12,115 nucleotides of DNA from an uncultured Eubacteriales bacterium (GCA_900547135.1 URFJ01000055.1:1-12115), one strand, 5' to 3'; shown: positions 1 through 7,241, numbered from the stretch's first letter. The notes: a model not told the origin generated them from the sequence alone. Numbers and translations are program-made.

Positions 1-1025
1 GTATTGTTATTGTCAAATGAAAACATTAGATTATTTATAGTAATGTTCTGAATCGTTCCATTGACTTCCATTGTTCCTGTTTTCTCAGATTGAATACTGC
101 TTAACTCGTCCATTCTGGCGACGGATGCTTTGCACTCGCTGTACTGAACGCTAAGATTAACATAATACCTAACAGATGTTATCATCATCCCATAAAGCGA
201 CAATGTAATGGTAAGCTGGCCTATCGTTATCGAGTTTTTAGAAAACAAGTAAACTCCGAAGAAAAGAAAAAGTATTTGAATAATCACTGTAATTATGTTG
301 TCTAGGGACTGAAATTTGAAGATGTTACGAAAATGATTTAGCACAGTATTAAATAGCTTTGAAAAGAAATTCTCAAATATTGTTTCTACTTTGCTGTACA
401 TGTTATTGCATTTTATCATGTATACGTTATTTACCTGCTCGGTTATATTGGTCGAGTATTTTACCCTCGTTTCCTTTAGCTTGGTTCCGGATTGATATAT
501 TTTTTTCATGTATCTGAGCAGCAGCAATACATATGGCGGAAGACTTGCGGCCGCGGTCACAAAGAAAAAGGGATGTATATTGAGTAACGCCAGCAGCGTG
601 ACAACCGCCACAAAAAGGTTTTTAAAAACATAATCAAAATTAGCGACTAAGAACTTAACAATGCTGGATATATCGTTATGTATGCGCTGTGACAGATATA
701 TGGAATTAAAAGACTTTACTCTAAGGTAATCTGCCCTAAGCGAGTTTTGCAGCACGGAGTTTTCAAGCTCAAAAATCATCTGAGTTTCTATAGCCGTTTT
801 TTTGAGATTCAAAAAATATAATGAAACAATATTTATTACACCGATCAACACCATAAGCGCAACGCTGAAATATGTGTCGTTAAACCTACCCGTAACAAGC
901 AGATCAATTATATTTGCGTTAATGAACTTTGAGGCAAGCACACATGCTTCACAAAGAGCCGATATGACTATCAGCAAAATTAGAATATATTTATGCTTTC
1001 TGAATAATAGCTTAAAATAATTCAC
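1..1025 (-). CDS. ABC exporter, membrane domain with start of ATPase domain (partial)
   Basis: The frame is open from a GTG at 1025 to the window edge, about 341 residues, with the C-terminus missing. The start is chosen because GAGG lies eight bases before the GTG, inside the last codons of the upstream dehydrogenase gene. The protein has hydrophobic segments near residues 12-32, 50-72, 135-165 and 245-290, the layout of an ABC type-1 exporter membrane domain. The last visible residues (ITINNLMFSFDNN) match the first strand of an ABC ATPase domain, so this is probably a fused half-transporter. It begins directly with a short cytosolic stretch and a membrane helix; no N-terminal C39 peptidase domain is present, so it probably exports the peptide without cleaving the leader. 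As the last visible gene of the RiPP operon, 10 bases after the SagB-type gene, it is inferred to export the mature peptide or confer self-protection. Confidence 0.88.
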   Translation of the reverse strand, partial: MNYFKLLFRKHKYILILLIVISALCEACVLASKFINANIIDLLVTGRFNDTYFSVALMVLIGVINIVSLYFLNLKKTAIETQMIFELENSVLQNSLRADYLRVKSFNSIYLSQRIHNDISSIVKFLVANFDYVFKNLFVAVVTLLALLNIHPFFFVTAAASLPPYVLLLLRYMKKIYQSGTKLKETRVKYSTNITEQVNNVYMIKCNNMYSKVETIFENFFSKLFNTVLNHFRNIFKFQSLDNIITVIIQILFLFFGVYLFSKNSITIGQLTITLSLYGMMITSVRYYVNLSVQYSECKASVARMDELSSIQSEKTGTMEVNGTIQNITINNLMFSFDNNN

Positions 1026-1035
1026 AGACGTATCC

Positions 1036-1890
1036 TCATCGTTCAAATCGGTAATCCACGCCAAAATCCGGCGTCCCAACAAAGACCTCGTATATAAGAA
1101 ACTTCTGTTCGCAATCTATACTCAGATATTTGAAGAATCCATTGTCGAAAAACCCGCCGGAGGCTATCGCACCAAGTGCCATTCCAGTAGAAGTCAAGTA
1201 TATATTCTGCACTGCGTGACCTGCTTCCAAGTGCATAAATCTATAACCTCTGTTACCGTATTTATATCCTGTGTATTTCATGTCTCCTACAATATGTATT
1301 GAAAATGCGGCGTTTGCAGTTAGGGAGATCGAAGCGGTTAGATTTCTATACTCATCATGGGTAAAATTTTTACAAATGATGTTTAGGCAATGTTTAATAG
1401 GGTTGTATAAATATATGCCATTGGCAATGCCTTCAACATTCAGGACAACTACATAAAACATTAATGAACATATACCGCCTGCAGTTGGAAAAGCATATAG
1501 GTTCATACGGGTATGTTCTTTGGTTTCATTATAGTGTCCATTTATCCCAAAGCTGAAATACAGCAAATTGGAAAAAGCCTTTTGCGATACCGGCTCATTC
1601 ACAAACGCTCGTACGCTCCTGCGTTTTAGCAGCACACTGGGGAGGGGCTCATCTGAGAAAAGCGATTCATCCGGAGGGATTAGCGCAACGGTAGATTCCG
1701 ACACAAAGTTTTTATTGTGATACAAATGTGCGCGAAATCTATCATCCTTCAAAGCATTGTCTATTCCAGCGGATATATTGATAATACTAACTTCGCTCAA
1801 TGAAGAATTATCGTGAAAGAACTCGTGAACGGGAATGCCGTTAATGGTCTTATATACCAATGAATAATCAAATCGCTTTTGCCTGTCCAC
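1036..1890 (-). CDS. SagB-type FMN-dependent azoline dehydrogenase (C2)
   Basis: Nitroreductase-fold enzyme of the SagB/McbC family, which oxidises azolines to thiazoles or oxazoles in RiPP precursors using FMN. It is 284 residues from a GTG start preceded by AGGAGG at eight bases. Visible family features are KRRSVRAF at 89-96 (Arg-x-Ser-x-Arg, FMN contact), FPTAGG at 134-139, GIYLYNP at 158-164, the Lys-Tyr pair at 210-211 within GYKYGNRGYRF, which corresponds to the catalytic Lys-Tyr described for McbC, and LEAGHAVQN at 221-229. All key residues look intact and the length is normal, so this is the likely working oxidase of the cluster. It lies 32 bases after the ThiF-like gene and 10 bases before the ABC exporter. 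The shorter gene at 4959-5585 is its degenerate paralogue. Confidence 0.93.
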   Translation of the reverse strand: MDRQKRFDYSLVYKTINGIPVHEFFHDNSSLSEVSIINISAGIDNALKDDRFRAHLYHNKNFVSESTVALIPPDESLFSDEPLPSVLLKRRSVRAFVNEPVSQKAFSNLLYFSFGINGHYNETKEHTRMNLYAFPTAGGICSLMFYVVVLNVEGIANGIYLYNPIKHCLNIICKNFTHDEYRNLTASISLTANAAFSIHIVGDMKYTGYKYGNRGYRFMHLEAGHAVQNIYLTSTGMALGAIASGGFFDNGFFKYLSIDCEQKFLIYEVFVGTPDFGVDYRFER

Positions 1891-1922
1891 CTAAAATACC
1901 TCCTATCCAGATAAAAATTTTG

Positions 1923-2915
1923 TTATATCAGTTTTGCGTCCTCATTCGTACTGACACCGCATACACAATTTCTAAACCTACTAAGATTGAATCTGTCTAA
2001 AATGCCCAAATTAAAGTCATACCGTAAAATAAATCCCAGTGTTTTCAGACGCCGGTTCGCGCAAGGCCATATAAATGAAGACAACTCGTTTACAACCATA
2101 GCGTAGCTCAACAAGGCATTGGCAGGATTGCTTATAACACTAAACCCCCTGGCGCTATTGTTAAGCTCATGAATTCCACTTCTAACGGCGCACTCAATGC
2201 ATGGTGTTTGCTTGCCGATATGGAGCGGGCCAAGCCATAACGTTTGGTCATTGATAGCGACATTAAGAAACGGAATATGATGTCGTAGAGAAATTCTATG
2301 AACGTTTTTTGCCAGGGCGCCATAATACTCGTTTTGAATTAACGCGATAATATCAACATCCCCAAAAAGGTCTTCTACATATGAATAATCACAATGTTTG
2401 TGAAAATAAAGATTTATATTTCCATTTATATTTTGAAGCCTGCTTTTGATATATCCCTCATAATCGTCAACGCAGTGGATATGTAGATGCAAAACCACAT
2501 TTGGATTAGCGATTAGATAATGTATAGCACTAAATATATGGCCGCAGCATATGGTGTCTATGATAACGATGTTTACCGGTTTATCATAATCGGGGTTCGC
2601 TCGCTTAAGGATTGAGCTGTTTCCATATAGAAAATAGGACTTATCTATCAAAACCAGCACATTCAATGACACCAGCTTAAGAATCATATCCATGAATCCG
2701 TCTAAGCCCGTCCTATTGGATTGGTCTTTGGGCAAGGCGGAGTAAAGCGAATCAATGGTATGGGGGTAGTAAAGCAGATCAAAAATAGGGTTTAAGCAAC
2801 CTATATTATCACCCTTTAACACATATCTTTTGTTGTACAGGAGGACGTCTATATAATCACCCCCCTTGTTCACAATACACCTATCGTTTAATTTAACAAT
2901 CGTATTCTTATCCAT
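1923..2915 (-). CDS. ThiF-like E1-type TOMM leader-binding protein (B2)
   Basis: The ATG at 2915 (MDKNTIV) is chosen over an in-frame ATG at 2972 because GGAGG lies four bases before it and it clears the upstream stop codon; the product is 330 residues. The N-terminal 95 residues resemble the winged-helix, leader-recognising (RRE) region of TOMM E1-like proteins. A Rossmann-type strand follows (VNIVIID, 114-120) without a clear GxGxxG ATP loop. LWLGPLHIGKQTPCIECA (226-243) with Cys239/Cys242 and CVCG with Cys317/Cys319 form a probable four-cysteine zinc site. This pattern fits the ocin-ThiF-like partner proteins that bind the precursor and deliver it to YcaO. The gene sits 13 bases after the canonical YcaO, a classic cyclodehydratase pairing. 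It probably lacks its own adenylation activity. Confidence 0.85.
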   Translation of the reverse strand: MDKNTIVKLNDRCIVNKGGDYIDVLLYNKRYVLKGDNIGCLNPIFDLLYYPHTIDSLYSALPKDQSNRTGLDGFMDMILKLVSLNVLVLIDKSYFLYGNSSILKRANPDYDKPVNIVIIDTICCGHIFSAIHYLIANPNVVLHLHIHCVDDYEGYIKSRLQNINGNINLYFHKHCDYSYVEDLFGDVDIIALIQNEYYGALAKNVHRISLRHHIPFLNVAINDQTLWLGPLHIGKQTPCIECAVRSGIHELNNSARGFSVISNPANALLSYAMVVNELSSFIWPCANRRLKTLGFILRYDFNLGILDRFNLSRFRNCVCGVSTNEDAKLI

Positions 2916-2928
2916 AAAGCCTCCGCCA

Positions 2929-3948
2929 TTAGGGGAACGGTATAAACGTGCACTCTCTATCAAGCGTTGCATTCGTCACACTTTCCACAAAATCATATAC
3001 ATCGTCGCTGAACTTCTTTGGAAACATACTAGGAAACCAATTTAAGTCTATTAGCTTTACGTTTTTTGACTGACGGCAGTAACCTTGAGGATTGACATAG
3101 CAAACTATAGGGTCAATCCTGTATTTTTCATAAAGCTTTTTAATTACATCTGTATATGATGCCGCGCATTCGTCTTCTATAACCCCGTTTGACCCCTTGC
3201 CAAGATAACTATAAGCATCATATTTTTTTCTCGTTGATATGGCAAAAAACATATCCGAGTAGTCTTCCAACGGCGTTTGCGCTCTTTTGGCCTCCACATT
3301 ATTGGTGTTATTCCTGTAGTGAAATCTAAACTGGTCCAGCTCCTTCACGCAGTTTGCCAACGCTTGATCCAACTTAAGAGATGAACCTAAACCAATATAA
3401 AAGTTATCGTCAATAATACCATAGCCTATAACAACAAAGAAACCATCGACTATAGATATGTCAAAGAATTTTAATTCCGATACGTATTGGCGATTATCGA
3501 CGGCCCTCGCAATCCTGTCGGTTTCAATGTATTTGCCCGGAGATTTAGAAAGGTAATTAAATACGAAGCTTTGCCTCTCTATAAACTCACAAAGTGCATG
3601 AATGACGCATTTTTCTGAAGATGTATGGCTTGCAAGCCCGCATGAATCGGTAAATAGATTGCGTTCATTAATTTTTAATACGTCAATTTCCACCACTTCT
3701 TTTCTTATAACCGAGTATCCCTTTATAGAGTTCTTTCGCAGTAAACTACCCAAAGATAAAAAATTGTCCCGCTCTATATACTCCCCTAATGCCGCCAAAA
3801 TCGCGGATTTCATTTTTATATTTACATTATAGCCTGATACCGCGGTATTTGTGAATGATTTGATTAAAGCTCCCGTTTTGTTTAGCACAAAATTCTTATC
3901 CGTGATGGATAAGCCCGCTCTCATGGACAAAAAGACTGCATTCCTCAT
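2929..3948 (-). CDS. YcaO cyclodehydratase, canonical copy (D2)
   Basis: ATP-dependent YcaO enzyme that converts Cys/Ser/Thr of the precursor to azolines. It is 339 residues from an ATG with AGGAGG five bases upstream; that Shine-Dalgarno sequence overlaps the TAG stop of the preceding YcaO gene. Family features are ALGEYIERDN (53-62), GLASHTSSEK (104-113), CEFIERQ (120-126) and KELDQFRF (202-209), which correspond to the conserved Glu/Arg/Gln nucleotide-binding helices of YcaO proteins. A VKLIDLNWFP stretch lies near the C-terminal part. The protein ends in FIPFP, matching the proline-rich C-terminus known to matter for TOMM cyclodehydratase activity. It is therefore taken as the catalytic copy, paired with the adjacent ThiF-like protein. 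A divergent YcaO copy precedes it in the operon. Confidence 0.93.
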   Translation of the reverse strand: MRNAVFLSMRAGLSITDKNFVLNKTGALIKSFTNTAVSGYNVNIKMKSAILAALGEYIERDNFLSLGSLLRKNSIKGYSVIRKEVVEIDVLKINERNLFTDSCGLASHTSSEKCVIHALCEFIERQSFVFNYLSKSPGKYIETDRIARAVDNRQYVSELKFFDISIVDGFFVVIGYGIIDDNFYIGLGSSLKLDQALANCVKELDQFRFHYRNNTNNVEAKRAQTPLEDYSDMFFAISTRKKYDAYSYLGKGSNGVIEDECAASYTDVIKKLYEKYRIDPIVCYVNPQGYCRQSKNVKLIDLNWFPSMFPKKFSDDVYDFVESVTNATLDRECTFIPFP

Positions 3949-3957
3949 AGGTCCCTC

Positions 3958-4956
3958 CTATACTACCAAGCAGTTTGGTGTTTGGCCCAAATCGTAAAGT
4001 ATCGAATACTCCCTGATAATGGTATTGTTATGTGAGTGCTCAATATTATCTTTAAGCGGGATACAGTTTAACAGGTCGCTCGAAAAACAGCGAACCGTCA
4101 ATTCGCGTTGGAATCCCTTCGTATTAAGCAAAGCAACATTCAAGGAAGTAAGCCAATGTGGCAGCGTGGCGTCCTCAGTTTCAACAAAATTAGCCAGAGT
4201 ACGTTTGGGCAGCGTATCCCTTAAAAGGCAGACGTACTGGTATACATCGTTATGCTCTTCAGGTCTAATTGCGGCATAAGGAGAGTAAGTTGACTCCAGA
4301 TTAATCCTTTCAAGAAGCTTAGCTTCATATAATGCCCCTATGAAGGAGCGGTGATATGTGCCACCAAAACTTACCCCTGTAGCGGTTAGCGTATTTTCAT
4401 CATTGAACAAAATAACCACAAAGGTAGGGGAATCCAATATGCTGTTACAAGCAAATAAAAATATCTGTTTGCTTGCAAAGCCTATAGATTCTATCGTCTT
4501 TAACACACCGTCATCTATTTCAAGGCTGAACCCCAGCTTTTTATACCAAAGCAATAGCAGTTCATTTTTCTCTATAAGCTCGTTTTTAGCCTTTTGAATC
4601 ACGCGATCTGAGGATAATCCTGAGGCGCTTCCAGTGGTATCCATCATGCCAAACGCTTCGTTTGCGCCATAGCCAAGATATTCTCGTTTTGTTTTTCCGA
4701 CTGAGGACGTTAGCAGATTAAAAAAATCTACATACCCATCGCTCGCTCCGTTAAAGCCTATACGCACCCTTTCTAGATATTCGTTATATGCCTTTAAGTA
4801 GGCGACGGACTTATTTTTATCTATCGCACTCTGGGTATAAGGCAGTATTTTTTTGCCAACCTTAATCATCTCCAGAATACCGAAGGAGATGTTAAGATTA
4901 TCGGTAAAATGATTGTGATTTAACCGAAACCGGTTGCTGGAATTTGCAAATAGCAT
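3958..4956 (-). CDS. Divergent YcaO-domain protein (D1)
   Basis: Second YcaO-family protein, 332 residues from the ATG at 4956, which has AGG eight bases upstream; an in-frame GTG at 4965 has no credible Shine-Dalgarno sequence. Conserved YcaO blocks are recognisable but altered: KSVAYLKAYNEYLERVR (49-65), TTGSASGLSSDRV (107-119), NELIEKNEL (125-133, Lys where the canonical copy has Arg) and ALYEAKLLERINL (208-220, lacking the Gln-x-x-Arg of the canonical copy). The C-terminus ends in TPNCLVV with no Pro-x-Pro motif. These changes suggest a non-catalytic or specialised partner, for example a scaffold in a hetero-complex or a YcaO with another substrate preference. Its start codon is two bases after the stop of the SagB-like gene and nine bases separate it from the canonical YcaO, so all are co-translated. 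Confidence 0.83.
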   Translation of the reverse strand: MLFANSSNRFRLNHNHFTDNLNISFGILEMIKVGKKILPYTQSAIDKNKSVAYLKAYNEYLERVRIGFNGASDGYVDFFNLLTSSVGKTKREYLGYGANEAFGMMDTTGSASGLSSDRVIQKAKNELIEKNELLLLWYKKLGFSLEIDDGVLKTIESIGFASKQIFLFACNSILDSPTFVVILFNDENTLTATGVSFGGTYHRSFIGALYEAKLLERINLESTYSPYAAIRPEEHNDVYQYVCLLRDTLPKRTLANFVETEDATLPHWLTSLNVALLNTKGFQRELTVRCFSSDLLNCIPLKDNIEHSHNNTIIREYSILYDLGQTPNCLVV

Positions 4957-4958
4957 AA

Positions 4959-5585
4959 TTAACACCTAATAGCCATTGTCTTTATTAGCAGCAGGTTGTT
5001 TAGATTTAGCTTTAAGGCATGAGCGTGTATGTTTGGATTAAAAGTATACATCGCAACCTTACTAACAATATCTTGAGTTTTTATTGCAATCCGTTCAAAA
5101 ACTCTGCCGATCTCTATGCAGCTTTCCAATAACCCTCCGGCATTATGGAGTAGCACCGTATTTTTTAGGTCGGCAAAGGCATATACGAACGCCTGATAAT
5201 CTCTTAACCCGCTTAGTTTAACTGCTAGTTCGCCGTTCAAGTCATCGTACAAAAAGACCGTCCGCGTCCTTGGCGAATAATAGTATATCCCGTCCTTATG
5301 GCCGGCGCTCCCACTCAGAACGACGCAATAGACGGAAATGACGTCCGGGCGACAGCAAATATTATCAATGCAGTCAAATATAGTTCCGACAGGCTCATGG
5401 AAATCCGTCAACTTTATTTCCTCAATGTAGCTTTCAGGGGTATCAACAAAGCATAAAGATGCATGCTCTGGTGAGATTTCCGCTTTTATGTACTCTATAG
5501 ATGACTGAAAGAACCTACGCATATTGTTTTCTATGCGCTGTGAGTTACCGCTTATATACCTATCTTCATCAAAACGTTTATTCAT
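4959..5585 (-). CDS. Degenerate SagB-like protein lacking catalytic residues (C1)
   Basis: The preferred start is the ATG at 5585, which overlaps the stop of the upstream McbB-like gene by eight bases (translational coupling); a GTG at 5594 behind GGGAA is a possible alternative. The product is 208 residues against 284 for the intact SagB-type protein. Residues 86-106 (VYCVVLSGSAG...GIYYYSP) align with 144-164 of that protein. From Asp139-Leu-Lys141 through IEIG (157-160) to Ile166 the two align without gaps, but the catalytic Lys-Tyr has become Leu146-His147, the following Arg is Leu, and the N-terminal Arg-x-Ser-x-Arg FMN motif is absent. I therefore call it a nitroreductase-fold pseudoenzyme, probably a structural subunit of the synthetase. 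The homology is my own by-eye alignment; an unrelated function cannot be excluded. Confidence 0.7.
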   Translation of the reverse strand: MNKRFDEDRYISGNSQRIENNMRRFFQSSIEYIKAEISPEHASLCFVDTPESYIEEIKLTDFHEPVGTIFDCIDNICCRPDVISVYCVVLSGSAGHKDGIYYYSPRTRTVFLYDDLNGELAVKLSGLRDYQAFVYAFADLKNTVLLHNAGGLLESCIEIGRVFERIAIKTQDIVSKVAMYTFNPNIHAHALKLNLNNLLLIKTMAIRC

Positions 5586-6435
5586 AGCAGTCACACAATT
5601 CCCAGTGGATGGCATTATCATAAATGAAGCACCGTTGATTAAAATCATAATATTTAACACCGGTTATATTATAATTGTCACTTATAGTTAAATCGCTAAG
5701 TATTTCGTTAACCAATGGTAGTGCCATATAAGGAGTTATAATATTTTCAACATTGAACATCGGAGTCCTGCTGTATATTAAATCCATAATTGTCTGGAAT
5801 GACGATCCGCCCTGTAGTTTGGAAGCACATCTTAAAGAACTTTCCAAATGCGAGAAAAAACACTGCGGACAGGGATTATACCATTCTCTTTTATAGTAAT
5901 TTGAAAAGTATACCATATTATTATAACTAAACACCATTCTTGAAAGCAGGTTATGCTGCCTGACCTTTTCAGTGATCTGAGACAAGGCTTTTAAATTGAA
6001 TGGGTTCAGAAAAAAAATGAACAGATCATTTTCTTTGTCATTCCAGTAACAATCCTGGAATCCATCGTAATCTGTAAGCCTGTTTTGCTGCAAGTCATAC
6101 GCGACCCCAAAACTGTTGTTTTTAATGCTTTCCAGTATTGTAGCGTCGTTTGAAAAGAACTGCACATTATTAAACTGTGTATTCTTCTCAACAACCTTCT
6201 CCATAAGCTTATTATCAAGTAAAAATTTGGTTGCCAGGTCAATATCATCGCCAAAGTAATGGCCAAGCATTTGTGGAGAGATACTATAATCCTGGCGCTC
6301 ATCTAAGTATAGAAAAAACCGCACCATCCGTTCATCTGTTAAAATGGTTATATTAAAATTATTTTGTATAACCGAGTATTCATCTAGCCTAGCTATTATA
6401 AAAGGGGCAACCCTGTACTTGTCCTCCACGTGCAT
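5578..6435 (-). CDS. McbB-like E1-type protein of the azole synthetase (B1)
   Basis: The start is the ATG at 6435 (MHVEDKYRV), with GGAGG seven bases upstream; an earlier in-frame ATG at 6456 has no Shine-Dalgarno sequence. The product is 285 residues, close to the size of McbB of microcin B17, the RRE-containing E1-like subunit that binds the leader and partners YcaO. The N-terminal 85 residues have a plausible winged-helix pattern. NPCPQCFFSHLESSLR (187-202) supplies Cys189/Cys192 and the C-terminal ELCDCYE supplies Cys281/Cys283, a likely zinc tetrathiolate. It lies directly after the precursor genes and attenuator and is the first of the modification genes. Together with the next two genes it forms one B-C-D set, while the three after those form a second set. 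Confidence 0.82.
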   Translation of the reverse strand: MHVEDKYRVAPFIIARLDEYSVIQNNFNITILTDERMVRFFLYLDERQDYSISPQMLGHYFGDDIDLATKFLLDNKLMEKVVEKNTQFNNVQFFSNDATILESIKNNSFGVAYDLQQNRLTDYDGFQDCYWNDKENDLFIFFLNPFNLKALSQITEKVRQHNLLSRMVFSYNNMVYFSNYYKREWYNPCPQCFFSHLESSLRCASKLQGGSSFQTIMDLIYSRTPMFNVENIITPYMALPLVNEILSDLTISDNYNITGVKYYDFNQRCFIYDNAIHWELCDCYE

Positions 6436-6474
6436 GATTAATCCTCCAGACCTCATTTAAAAACAACGACTATG

Positions 6475-6489
6475 TTACAGGCTCCAGTT
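6475..6489 (+). repeat. Inverted repeat arm flanking the precursor cassette
   Basis: TTACAGGCTCCAGTT here is the exact reverse complement of 7284-7298. The two 15-bp arms enclose the three precursor genes and the attenuator hairpin. In the operon mRNA this arm lies just after the terminator hairpin and ahead of the McbB-like gene, so it is present only in read-through transcripts. Confidence 0.6.
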
Positions 6490-6497
6490 GTCCTAAT

Positions 6498-6528
6498 AAA
6501 ACAGCCTATCAATTAAATAGGCTGTTTT
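6498..6528 (-). terminator. Intrinsic terminator/attenuator after the precursor genes
   Basis: A perfect 12-bp stem (AAAACAGCCTAT with ATAGGCTGTTTT) encloses a 7-base loop. It begins one base after the stop codon of the last precursor gene, and in the operon direction it ends in TTTTATT. RiPP operons often place such a partial terminator between precursor and enzyme genes, so that the peptide is made in excess and enzymes come from read-through. No other clear promoter is seen before the McbB-like gene, which fits an attenuator rather than an absolute stop. Confidence 0.85.
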
Positions 6529-6529
6529 A

Positions 6530-6748
6530 CTATAATACTATTTCTTCAACTTCAATCGCGCTATCCGCGCCGCCACCGCTGCCACAGCAACAGCTACAGC
6601 ACAGGGTGATATTATCATTGGGTGTAACATCATAATTGTTGCTACCTGATGATAAACCAAATCCGGCTCCGTTCAACATGCCGTCAGCCTCATCGCCTAC
6701 TGAGCTTTTAATAATAACAGTAATGTCTCTATCTTTATTCTCGTTCAT
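6530..6748 (-). CDS. Azole RiPP precursor peptide, copy 1 (CCSCCC core)
   Basis: A 72-residue peptide. The ATG at 6748 is set by AGGAGG seven bases upstream; an in-frame ATG further up overlaps the Shine-Dalgarno sequence itself. The N-terminal part (MNENKDRDITVIIKSSVGDE to about residue 45) is an acidic, Cys-free leader. The modifiable region is LCCSCCCGSGGG (49-60), five Cys and two Ser, followed by the tail ADSAIEVEEIVL. YcaO and SagB-type enzymes would turn adjacent Cys into a run of thiazoles. The position immediately ahead of the enzyme genes and the near-identity to copy 2 support precursor status. Leader cleavage site and fate of the acidic-hydrophobic tail are unknown. A thiopeptide is unlikely because no Ser/Thr dehydratase gene is present in the window. 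Confidence 0.9.
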   Translation of the reverse strand: MNENKDRDITVIIKSSVGDEADGMLNGAGFGLSSGSNNYDVTPNDNITLCCSCCCGSGGGADSAIEVEEIVL

Positions 6749-6791
6749 GATTACGCCTCCTTTCAATTAAGAATAAGTAGGTTGTTTCTGC

Positions 6792-7010
6792 TTATAATAC
6801 TATTTCTTCAACTTCAATCGCGCTATCCGCGCCGCCACCGCCGCCACAGCAACAGCTACAGCACAGGGTGATATCATCATTGGGTGTAACATCAAAATTG
6901 TTGCTACCTGATGATAAACCAAATCCGGCTCCGTTCAACATGCCGTCAGCCTCATCGCCTACTGAGCTTTTAATAATGACAGTAATGTCTCTACCTTTAT
7001 TCTCGTTCAT
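6792..7010 (-). CDS. Azole RiPP precursor peptide, copy 2 (CCSCCC core)
   Basis: A 72-residue near-duplicate of copy 1. The ATG at 7010 is chosen because AAAGGAG lies eight bases upstream. Amino acid differences from copy 1 are few (Lys6 to Gly, Tyr39 to Phe, Asn46 to Asp, Ser57 to Gly), so the core reads LCCSCCCGGGGG and the tail ADSAIEVEEIVL is identical. The Ser57 to Gly change removes one possible oxazole site, so the two copies could yield slightly different products. The gene lies 43 bases before copy 1 and shares its linker sequence with it. Confidence 0.9.
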   Translation of the reverse strand: MNENKGRDITVIIKSSVGDEADGMLNGAGFGLSSGSNNFDVTPNDDITLCCSCCCGGGGGADSAIEVEEIVL

Positions 7011-7046
7011 GATTACGACTCCTTTCAATAAGTAGGTTGTTTCTGC

Positions 7047-7241
7047 TTATAACACTATTACTTCGACTTCAATCGCGTTACCCGCGCCTACGAAACGGCA
7101 ACAGCATAGTGAGGGCTCGTCTCCGAATGTAACATCAAAATCGTTGCCACTAGATGATAAACCAAATTCGGTTCCATTCAATATGCCATCAGTCCCATCA
7201 CCTACTGATCTTTTAATAATAATAGGTGTGATGCGATCCAC
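7047..7241 (-). CDS. Azole RiPP precursor peptide, divergent copy 3 (CCC core)
   Basis: First gene of the operon. The start is taken as the GTG at 7241, eight bases after AGGAGGAG; the in-frame ATG at 7262 lies at the Shine-Dalgarno sequence and is unlikely. The product is 64 residues. Leader blocks shared with the other copies are IIIKRSVGD, DGILNG, FGLSS and FDVT. The core is reduced to SLCCCRFVGAG (45-55), with only three Cys and an Arg-Phe insertion, while the tail NAIEVEVIVL is kept. It may give a second, less modified product, or be an older or decaying copy. Confidence 0.87.
   Translation of the reverse strand: MDRITPIIIKRSVGDGTDGILNGTEFGLSSSGNDFDVTFGDEPSLCCCRFVGAGNAIEVEVIVL

Noticed and set aside
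6006..6302. 98-codon minus-strand frame inside the McbB-like gene
   Set aside because: Out of frame with the supported gene and without a ribosome site or motif.
6530..7241. Thiopeptide or lanthipeptide precursor interpretation
   Set aside because: The cores have few Ser/Thr and no dehydratase or cyclase of the LanB/LanM type is present; YcaO plus SagB points to an azole peptide.
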